Shown: piece by piece, positions 41,101 through 53,100 of the stretch
Position numbering within the stretch: position 1 is the first letter of the stretch
How the letters are laid out: every line of letters starts with the position of its first letter
Source of the DNA: Hexactinellida sp. DTS-2022
Lineage: Eukaryota; Porifera; Hexactinellida
Length of the DNA stretch: 64,000 nucleotides
Direction of reading: 5' to 3'
Assembly: GCA_028753945.1 (NCBI GenBank)
Contig: JAPNXP010000001.1
Coordinates: 4,888,501-4,952,500, forward strand
Made by a program: the position numbers and the translations under genes
The notes under the pieces: model-generated
The model's database searches: none
What the model saw: the letters and a program-made list of their open reading frames with translations, nothing else
Told to the model about the DNA's origin: nothing

Positions 41101-44100
41101 TATAGTATACAAACTGTAATTAAGTAAAGACATTGACTCCGCTTATGGAACAAATATGTGCCCCAGTATACTTTCTATTACTAATAAACAGTGGCGGATT
41201 TAGGGGGAGGGGGGGCACAGGGGCTCGTACCCCCTTCAAAAATATTGCCAATGATATATATATAAAATTAGGTACCCCCCTTACTATCGCTCGCTACGCT
41301 AGCTCCGGTGCCCATACCCAATCCGGGATCCGCCCATTTATAACTGTTCAGTTATTCATGACAATTTCTAACAGATAAATGTGTCAAGTTAGCGGAGTAG
41401 TCTTCAACAAAAAATATAGCAAACCTTTAATAGAATTCAAATGGTACATATGAGCACACTTTCCGATCAGCACAAACAGTATAACAACGCAAGTCAAACA
41501 AATAGCCGCTGGAATAGCTATCATGTAAGGCAGGTAGAGAGTCCAGGGTCCAAAGGGGAGTGTTGAGTTCGTGGGAGCTTGTGTCATCTCTAAAATAATA
41601 ACGAATTCAAGCTTTAAGAATTAATAATTATTCTATATAATAAGAACGAAGAGACTATTCCGTGAAAAGAAGAGTTAAAGAAATTGAAGCTTCAATTAAG
41701 TGAAATTAGATACACCAAATCTATCATAGATTTGGTGAATTTCAATGTTCACTTGAAATTATAAGATATCAATACAAACTTACATAATGTTAGCTATAAT
41801 TAAGGATGCATAATAAAGTGAGGTAGATTTAATATTGAAAGATAATAGACCGAAAGATAAATTCGATTATTAATTGGTTGAGTATTTAATGAACCGTGGA
41901 TAATAGAAAGAAGTTTGAATTATAAACAAATTAAAACAATTAGGGCTGAAACGAATATACCGAATATTCGAATATTCGTTCGAAATGATTAAACGAATAT
42001 TCGTTCGTTTGCAAACGAATATTCGTTACGAAACGAATATTCGTTTGGACGAATACTAGATTGAAACGGAGATTCGTTGACTAATTTTGGACAACAAAAA
42101 GTCTTTCCTATCGCTGAGAGATATCGTAAAAATAAATTCCCACTTAAAGTATGTGATTATTTGTTAACTCGTGCATAATACACTTTGTAACTAAAATTAT
42201 ATCATTGTAACATTATCAAAAACCAATTTTCCACTGTATTTTGTCTCTAGAAATTGATTTAATGCTTAGTCATCCAAACGAACGAATATTCGAATATTCG
42301 TTCGTTTAGAAAAATATTCGTTCGTTACTTTTCGAATATTCGATTCAGCCCTAAAAACAATACATAATATTTTGGGATTGGTGGTAAATTCGCAAAATGA
42401 GTTGAATGTTTAATATATATAGTATATTCTTTAAACAGACCTTTGCATTCCATGAATTCTTATGGAGAAACATGGTAATGAGACATTCCAATATCTATTG
42501 AAAAATTATACTATAGTGAACTCTCGTTGTAACGAAGTGCTTGGGACCTGCAAATTCCTTCGTTATATCCAGAACATTCATTATAAACTGATAATATTTA
42601 ATGCATTTAGTGCTCTGGGGTAAAATCTCCATATCGTTAAAAGCGGGTATTTCGTTATATCCGACTTCCTTATAACGGGAGTTCACTGTAGTAAATAGGG
42701 CTTACTTATTAAATATTCAATGCTTATATAATTAAGATATTACTTAACACTTTTTCAAAACCCAGCTTCGCGAAGGTAAACTTATAAATTTGAAAATTAT
42801 ATTAGAAGAGGTATTGACCAATATAAGTGATTCCTTTAAAAATAAGTTAAATAACCATTGAAACATGTAAAACTGTAATTACAAATGAATGGCAGTGTTT
42901 AATCCAGACAATTAGGCAAGGGGGGGGGGGGCAAAGTAGAGTTTTGGGAATGTGAGGGGGGGCGGCTTCAGCATTGATCAATGTATTTTTTCAAATCCCA
43001 AGGGGGGGAGGGGCAAATGTCCCCCCGCGCCCCCCCTAGAAAAATTCTGAATGGAATCGCGAAGCGCCACTACCTGCGAACGAAGTCAGCCCCAAGAAAT
43101 ATAACCAGGAAACTGATTAATACAATGCAGTAGAGTCTCGTGAGTAGGGTATTATTTGTAAAACTGAAAATTTTAATAATATTTCATTATATATAAATTA
43201 TGTTCAGGATTATAAATTATTACTCAGTTAAAAACATAAGTTCTGTATAGTAGGCTCATCCCAAACAGAAGTATGTCTGCCTAAAATGAGTTATTGCTCC
43301 ATTGAACATGTGAAGACAGAAACCATGATTCAATACTATGATATTACTATCTCATATGATCATAAATTCACCAAAAAGAAAACCTCTTGTTTTAGCAGAA
43401 TATATAAACTCAAAATTGATTACTAGTCTGCGTTTCACGTATAACTCTCCACAAATTAGCTTGTAAATCAAAATTTATCAAATTCAGATATGCACACACA
43501 GCAATACCTCTCTGAACAATAGATAACTCAAACAACACACTTATATCCATAATCCAGCATACAGTTCTACCCGCAGGCTATAGTACCTGTAGTAGAGTAG
43601 TTGGGTGGATAGAAGTACAGTCCCGTGGCTGGCCCGTCCCCGGCATCAGTGAATGCCAGAACCTGAATGTAGTAAGACTCTACAAGGGGGGAGAGAGGGG
43701 CTGTGAGAGATGTCTCGTTGTTGCTAAGCAAATAGAATTCTCCTCGGAATGGGAAGTCTCCCATGAACACGAGCACCTTATAGCCCAGTACTTCCCCGTA
43801 CTCTCTGGAGACTCTCAGCTGAGAGAACGCAATAGTTATGGAGTTTGATAGAGGTAGGTATGTGATATGCATGTCGGGAGGTGAGCTTGTCAGTTCTAAA
43901 TAGGATTCATAGTCAGGAATAAGTAATGCCAATAACGGGTTACATCTAGGCGCGAAAATTTGAATTTGAATACGTTTAGACGTACAATTACCGTAAATCA
44001 CTGAATAAGCGCCGGGGATGTTATATATGATATCAAAAAGGTCCGAAACCAATTCAGTCAGGATGCAACAATGATTTAGAATTTTGATTTCATATTGATA

Positions 44101-47100
44101 TCATATCATATTTCTCAAGCACGAAAACAATAAGCCCCGGGGCGCTATTCAGGGATTTACGGTAAGCGGTTAGAAGCAACTTGGTTAATACTGAGTAGAG
44201 AATAGAACATACGCCTTGGTAGAGTTGCGGAATAATTAGTTATACTGTAAGGAGTGTTCCAGGAACTCTCCCTGAGTTTAACTCCATATATAGTAATGGA
44301 GTATTCCGAGTTAGGCCGCAGTCCTGAGAGAACAGTGTCTGTGTAGCTCGTAGAATCAATCTCACTGATCATAAGTGTCAAATTACGCGTGGTGTCTGAC
44401 AGTTTGTATTGAATAAGAAACGAGTGGAGACTGCTCATATCCCCTTCCCACTAAAAATATTAATAAATTTTTCTCAATACGTACTAGTCAAAACTTAAAA
44501 GTAATACAGTGGAGTTCGCTTATTAGGGGAATGAAACTAACAGTAGTATCACGCTTGGGACCCGAAAATCGGTTGCTAATAAAGCAATATATTTTGCTAA
44601 TAGGGGGGGTTGCTAATAAGCAAACTCCACTGTAGTCTGTATATATAATTTTAGCAAATATTATATGAATATTATAAAACTAGTTTAGCTATTTACCGAT
44701 GGAATACAATATTAAATTTACACACATATAAGACGAAACATCGGTTAAGAATTACTAATTTTAACTGCCCCTAGCCAACACAACTACAGTTAGGTCTGCT
44801 AATTATGTACAACTTTTCGTCAGTGGCGGCGCCAGGGGGAGCACGTGCCCCCCCACGGGAAAATGGTGCCCCACCGCCAGGGGGGGCACGCTTTTGAAAG
44901 ATTCTTTGGAAAACAAATATTCTCAGATATTTTTAGCGAAATATGAACAATATTGAACATGAACAACAAGATCCACCAGTTTGAAATGCGAACGGCTTGC
45001 GATTCTTGGAGTTTTGGGCAAATTGGGATTAGTTTTTTATACTCTACTGAGAAAATATGTGGATTCTCGAGTCTCGACGGCAACTATGAATTCCTGCGTT
45101 TTTTTCTAAAAAGGTGTGCCCCCCCTAGGTTCAGGTTTGCCCACCCGGTGCCCCCCCAGCGGCGGCGCCCTGGCGCCGCCACTGCTTTTCGTCTGCTTAA
45201 TATGAACATCTATTTATTATGAACAAGCCCTATGGTCCCAATTTAATAACTTACATAGGGTTTATATTAAATTGAGTTCGCTTATTATGAAGTCTCTCTA
45301 TTATGAACACAATTTTTGGTCCCTGAATGTTTCATAAAAAATTAACCAGACTCATAGCCTAGTAGGCTATGCCAGACTGTACATGCAATTGACTCTCGGT
45401 AATATTAATTTCCGAAGAATACAAGTGTTACTGAGTGATAATTATATGACTTATATAATTCAGGGTTGTTTGATTTAAATCAAGTGATTTAAATCAATGA
45501 TTTTTATTAATAAAAATCATGATTTAAATCAAAAAGTCGGACTTTTTTGATTTAAATCAGACTTTTTTGATTTAAATCAGATTTTTTATGTCTATTGTTT
45601 TTTGCGAAAAAAAAAGAAATACATTGATAATGAGTCAAATTACATTGATAATGAGTCATTAACAATGTAATTAATCTATTAGCCAAATAATATACGCCAG
45701 TGTGATATAGATTGCTAAAAACAATTAAAAACAAAATTCTGATTTAAATCAAAAAAATCGGATTTTTTTGATTTTTTTTTAAAAATCATGATTTTTATCA
45801 ACCCTAAATTATTATAATTATTAATTTATAAATTAACGAGTGTATATTGTATCTGATTTAATTAGATTTGCGGGTTAATTTGTAATTCCTAACTTTGTAT
45901 TGAGTTTACTTACCTGCCAGCGAATCAGTAGCTGTGTAGAAGAGAGCGGAAGCGTGAATAAAATAAGTGGGGGGTTGTCTACAGTTATATAATAACAGGT
46001 GAGGAATTATTTCCAGTTAAATAACAGTATAAATTTACCCAGTTGTATAGTATCAGAGGTGTACTCTTGAGTCTCTTCAGTGCCATTAGCTGCCAGCAGG
46101 ATATAGGAAACACGGAATGTGTACCTATAGAATATACTTTAGTCTGGGAGTTTATTCTAAATGTTGTAAATTAATAGTAATTAGTGATACAACGCAAATA
46201 GGAAAAGTAAAGGTGCATGATTAGTGGAAAGATTAGATAGAGCTCCATCAAAACATAGTAAATTAATTCATAATATATTATAAGATTTCCTACCAGGAAT
46301 ATTGATGTAATCCCAAAGTTATCACAGCTTTCTTATAGTTAGCTAGCAGTATCTACATACCTGAATGCTGTCTGAAGCTGTGTAGCAACAAAGTACGCTT
46401 GCTGAGTTTGTGCCAGGATATTCCACCTGAGCTGGTCTCCCTGCTGATAAGCTACTGAGTACCTCACAGCATTAGGATGCAGTGGCCAGCTGATGTTAAC
46501 TGAGTACGGAGACAGCAGCAGCTGAGTTAACTGGATAGCTGGCTCTAGTCGAGTAGCAATCAGTTGTATTATACCATTTATATGTCGAAATACGTTTGCG
46601 TGTATCTAGCATTCTCATTATAACTTGTAAGCATTAATTATAGCTATTAATTGTTGTACGTACAATGTTATATAACATAATGAGATGAATTAAGTATTAG
46701 CTAATTAAGTTCTTAAAAAAACATAATATGGGAGATTAGTTCCATTTTATTCTCAATAAAATTCAACGTATTGCATAACATCAATTAACTTTTAGACACA
46801 AAAGTAAAATATTATTTAAACATTTTATTCTCCAATAAGTAATTAACTATGCACTGCGTGATAATAACTACACTCAAATACATACCTGCTACAGTCACTG
46901 CTATTGAACCACGAACATCTATCGAACAGACGCTAACAGAACACGTGTACTCGCCTGAGTTCTCAGCTGTCACATAAGGTATATACAGCTCAGTGCTCTC
47001 GCTAAGCTCTAGCAGATTGTGTGTCCATCTTAGTAGACCCTGAGTAACACCCTCTGTATTCTCACAGGTTAGAATGAGAGGAGACCCAAATGATAGCAGT

Positions 47101-50100
47101 ATCTCTCTCCCCTGAGTGATACGGACACTTGGAGCTAGCAATACAGGCAGTTAATATATACGAGTCCTTCGGTCTCGGTAGCTTTGCGACAGATCGGTGC
47201 TACGCACCTCAAGTTAACGGCCGGAATGCGGCCTTACTCCTCATCCTTTCCTCCATAGAGGATGTTATATCCCCACTTTCTACCATTTTCCATAGTTTAA
47301 CTTGTTTACCTATACTAATACCCGTAGAAAGCTAACTTCTAGGTTGATTTTGAATTTTGATTAATTTGTTTACCTATTTGTGTAAACAACAATAACAAAT
47401 ATTCATATTAGAAATTTGTAAATACGAAATTCGAAATCAGCATAGTTGTTAAAATGTCGGATTGGGAAAAATGTCGGATTGCCAAATTATCTGATTATGC
47501 AGGCTCTAATGCTTATTCCGACGCTCATTGGGATAAGCAAAAAGTGTGGTTCTACTGTATATAGACGGTCTATTTCAAGACAGTCTATAAAAGCCCATAC
47601 AAACTAAGCTACAAATTTGTAGACCGTCGATAAAATTTGCAGAACAAAAGTCCCAGCCGTCTATTGGAAATACTATATAGCAAGTCAAGAAAACCTGCTC
47701 TAGAAATAGATGTTGCATATTTGTCTGTTCAGGTTGTATTAAAGTGATAAGGGAACGCAAAATTAATCTGACTAGTTCAGTGGTTCAGTAACTAGCTGCT
47801 AAATATGAATATGTAAACGAGTACAGTATATTCTATTTAATACGAACACGGATGAGGTACTAGGTGAATTAGCGGGTAAGGAGTACAAAGATTAATTCCC
47901 CTAGCCTAGACATTTGCATGCAAATGAATCTAATTTCAGGATATTACGAACAAATTCGACGAATTTTGTGTCTACAGATGTAGTATAATATGAATATTTA
48001 TAGCGAAAAATGAACCTAGATTATTTAGTGTTGTAAACCACTGCATACAACATATCTAGATTATTTAGTGTTGTAAACCACTGCATACAACATATATATG
48101 TTATGTCAATTTTGTCAAATGTTGATTTTACAAAATCAACAGGTCGATTTTACAAAATCAATATGAATCAACGGAACTAAAACAAGTGTTCGACTTTGGC
48201 TATATTACTCGGATAAGCCTAGGTTTTATTGCATTTTGTTCAGAATTCGCTTCATCCAGGTATATACCGCGACTTGTATGAAGAAATTATTTTACCAAAA
48301 TGAATTTTTTTACTAGAATGAAAAAAATTCCAGGGTGATTATCCAAAATTAATGAATAAAATATGTCGAGTTTGTAAAATCAACATACAAACTTAAGTTT
48401 AATTTGTAAAATAGTTGATTATATAAAATCGACATTTTTAATTAGTTGATTTTGTAAAATAGACATTTCAGAATAATAAATATGTTGATTTTGTCAAATC
48501 GACATTCTGAAATGTCGATTTTACAAAATCAACTAGTAATTTTTAAAATGTTGATTTTACAAAATCAACTAATTAAAAATGTCGATTTTATAAAATCAAC
48601 TATTTTACAAATTAAACATAAGTTTGTATGTTGATTTTATAAAATCGACTATTTGATAAAATCGACATAACATATACATGTCGTGACGTACCTATTGGGA
48701 ATCTGAGCAGAGCAGCCTCAGAGCCTGTACCGACCTGGTTCCGTGCAAAGCACTGGTAGTATCCCTGGTCTGCTGTTGATACGGACAGGAGACGGAGAGT
48801 GTCTCCTGTCGATACGAACAGACTGTTGTGGAACCAGCTGATCTCTGTGGTATGTGGAGTGGCGCTGGCGTGGCAGCGGAGGGAGAGGAGGGTGTTGTTG
48901 CAGATGTAGAGACTGCTAGGAATGTTCATACGGACAACAGGGGGAGCTAAAGGAGTAATAATACAGTCACGTCTGATTATTGTGACAATTTTGATATGCT
49001 TAAAATGAAACTTTTTATTCTGAACTTGCACTATGGTCTAATTTAATCAACTTCAGTAGAACCTCGTTAGTACGAACACGGTTAATACGAAATTATGGTT
49101 AATACAAACACTATTTCAGTCCCCTTCAAACCTTTTCAAAATGTACGAATTCCGCATAAGGCGAACACATTTGACGGTCCCCTGGTGTTCGTACTAACGA
49201 TATTCTATTGTACTTAAATATGGATTGGGTAAGTGGAGTTCGTTTATGAAGTATTCCCATTATTACAAAAAACTATCTCCCTTGACTCTACAGTAAAATC
49301 TCCTATAAAGAACACACGTATGATTATAGATGCTGTTTCCTAGCTCAATTTCCCTTTCTAAGTATTAAAATTGGATCAAGTTATACTTTACGGAATATAT
49401 CAAAGGAAGTCACGAGGGTGTTTCGTATAGAGATGTTAACTGTAGTATTAACTGTACGTAGATTATATGCAGGGTTCTATCTAGGATATTAAATTTGGGG
49501 GGGAAGCTTCCCCCCCAGTATATAGAACCCTGGTCATTAATAGTACATTTTATGAGATTTTTGGGGGGGAAGCTGAAGTGTTTGGGGGGGAAGCTTCCCC
49601 CCCACCCCCCCAGTAGATAGAACCCTGATATGTACCATTTATGGACGATGTGTACAAAGTTTATGGTCAAACATACAAACAAACTCACAGTTTATTTTAA
49701 CCTGTATGCTAGTCGCTTGCTTCTGACGCTCGTTAACAAAAACAGTTACTGAGTAGTTAGAAGGCGCAGTAATATTAGTGATTGTAGGCGCCATAGGAGG
49801 CAGGGCTGTAAAAGCAAGTAGCCAGGTGATGTTGAATAGAGGCTCGTAGAGTCTGTTATACTCCAGGTTAATATCACTTCCTGTATCCACGTATAATGTG
49901 TCAGACAGTAGGATTGGAGGTATTGTATTGTAAACGGGAAGCTTTACTGTAGATTGAATAATAAATAAGGTATTCACAAATTAATATATAAAGCGATGGA
50001 ATGCATTATGCGAATATGAACCAATCACTTCTATTTGAGTGGTAAGAATTGGTAGATTACGAATAGCATAAAGCTCGATGGCATTAGGATAAATCACGTC

Positions 50101-53100
50101 AGTATATGAAGAGTAATAGTCAATTGGAAATAATATTACCTATAATAAGGTTAATTAGTTTGAAATAACATGAATTTCATATGAAACGTACTATGAACTT
50201 CAAACTAGTAGAAAGTTGTGGGTTCTAAACTACTGACTCAACTCATTAATTATATATTGAACAAAAGGTAAACTCTAGCAGCAGGAAATTAGTTAATTGG
50301 AGGTAGCCTACAAATCTGTTAACATTAATATTAAAAAAATATAAATTACAGCTGTGCTGACAGCATATAATTCGATGGTACTATATTTTGTGGTTGAGTG
50401 TAGTGCCTGCATTGGAATAATGCTGTCAACATAGATATTTTTTACATGAATCATCGCTAAAAAAATTAAGTTTTATAACTTTTTGGAAGAAATACGTATA
50501 TATATATATCTTATTTTAATATGTATACCGTACTTAATAGGTTAATTTTGACCTCTCAGACATTTGTTGTTCTAGTAATATAAGCATTTCATATTACTAT
50601 TTAAGTAATGTGTTAATTCTTCAAGTCTTTCAGAATCTGAATACTACCTTAATTTAGAAGTTTTATGATCATACATATTTATGTAATATAAAACCAGTTA
50701 AAAAGGCATAAACGATTTCAGGAAGGTGTTTCGGGTGGTAACTAGGTTTGTAGGACGTTTCATCCATCGAGATTTAGCAAATTAAACTCTGGGTAAAACA
50801 AAAAATCATGTAGTTCGAGCTCAATTATAAGTAACAAACTCACTGTTTGTGACGAACAGCTTGATTACTGGTCCGGAGAAATTCTCATTCGTAAACTTAT
50901 TGGTTACAGTACAGTAGTAGTGCCCAGTGAATCCAGCACGCGCCTTATAGATATGTAGATTCCCTCTGTGGGATATGTACCGCCTATTATGAGACTTGAG
51001 TAGGTTACCATTGAACCACCAGGCTACAGATAAGTAGGATTGCAGGGAAGAGACGCAGGGCAGGACAGTGCTCCAGGCAACGGATAGCACGAACACTGGA
51101 GAGTCGGACTGTGGGGTAATTAGCTTTGGAGGAACTACAGATTACATAATAAGAGATAAGTTATACAGAACTCAGTTGTTAATACAAATTCAGGTAGTGA
51201 GAGGAAATTTTTACAGTTTACAATTAATCCTCTAGAAAGTAAACCTGGCTCTTTACTTTTATAAAGTAAATCTGCCTCTTTTACTTTTAGAAAAAAGTAT
51301 TTTACAAGTGTTATCGAAAAATAAACGCAGTGTGAATTATACTCGCAATATTATGGATAGTACATGCTTCACGCTAAAGTCAATTAGCATAATAGTTATT
51401 AAGAGATTATTAATTAATTAAAATCTCAATTATGGCTCGAAGCCTCGAGATAGCAAGAAGCATTAGGTATCTGATTAACAGATTGAACAATGTTGAGTAA
51501 TGCGAAGCACTTTAGATTAAACAAACTAGTGTTACATGCTAGAATCGGTTTTTCAGAATTGAATAAGGAAGGTAGATTAATGTGAGTAGCCCACCAGATC
51601 CAATCCATTACAATAAGATAATACACTAATCACATGCACATGCAAAGTGTTACAGTCTGGAATTATAGAATATACTATAAGGCATCTGCCTCCGATAAAC
51701 TAATTATATAAAAATGCTAAATGTCCGTGAAACCGTTAAGAGGCTATAGAATGCCTTATCAATAGAGAATACAATAAAGTTATTCTATACCATTCTCATA
51801 AGGAACACCAGCCAATGTCTGCTAATTGGAGCAACCTATTAGTCTAATGAATACACTTCTAAGTACAACTGTTCACATACCGAATGCATTAACTGTGTGA
51901 TCATGAGACCTGAGAGAGCCCAGGCTCCCGCTCGCTCTACAGCTGTACACACCTGGCTGTGTTGCCGTAAGTATAGCCAGTAGACTGATTGTGCCATTGT
52001 CATGTGTTGAGGTCGAGCTGCGTGTGTTAGGGGAGTGTAGGAGAGTATCGTTGAAGTACCAAGTTATGTTGGGCAGAAAGGAAGCCTCGATTGAACACAG
52101 TATGTCAACACCTGTGGACAATCTGTGTAGAGAGACTTCCTGTCTGCTGGCTGGGGATGTGATACGAATGGAACCAGTATCGGGGAAGGCGTCTATAAGG
52201 GAGATAGCTAATAAAGATATGTTCCCGAAGTTATTAAACGGTATAAGAATAGGAGGCTACTCTTTAATGATTTCACATTGGACCTAATTCTTGCTAAGTA
52301 ACACCTACAGTAGAACATCAGAAATACGAACACTATTTTAGTCCCCTTCAAAGGCTTTTGAATACAAATTATTAGGGCTGAAACGAATATACCGAATATT
52401 CGTTCGAAATGATTGAACGAATATTCGTTCGTTTGCTAACGAATATTCGTTACGAAACGAATATTCGTTTGGACGAATATTAGATTGAAACTGATATTCG
52501 TTGATTAATTTTGGACAACAACAAGATTTTTGTATAGCTTAGTGAGATCGTAAATATAAATTCCTACCTAACTAGCTGATTAATAGTTAACTTGTGTATA
52601 ATACACTTTGTAACTATTATTATACCATTGTAACATTATCAAAATCTATTTTCCAATATATTTTGTCTCTAGAAATTGATTTAATGCTTAGTCATCAAAA
52701 CGAACGAATATTCGAATATTCGTTCGTTTAGAAAAAGGTTCGTTCGTTACATTTCGAATATTCGTTTCAGCCCTACAAATTATATTGGTAAATACGAATT
52801 CCGGATAAGGCGAGTGCATTTGGACGGTCCTAGTGTTCGTATTAACGAGGTTTTACTGTATCTAGTTTATAGGAACAGTTTAATGGATGTTCCGTGAGAT
52901 GTTTTGCGGTATTTCTATGTAACTCAATCAATCTAGATATACACCACATGACCTTAATATATTGTGAAAATGTTGTTATTTTAATATCCAATAGATAGTT
53001 CAATTAAATTTGGTTAAATATTTGAAAAAATTAATAATATTTTGTAGGAAGTTGGGTTAGAATCAGGAAAACTAGTAAATACAAAGATTTTAAGGATTAT

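Noticed and set aside
41133..41378. 81-residue ORF
   Set aside because: Runs through a MITE fragment (CAGTGGCGGATTTAGG); no protein signal.
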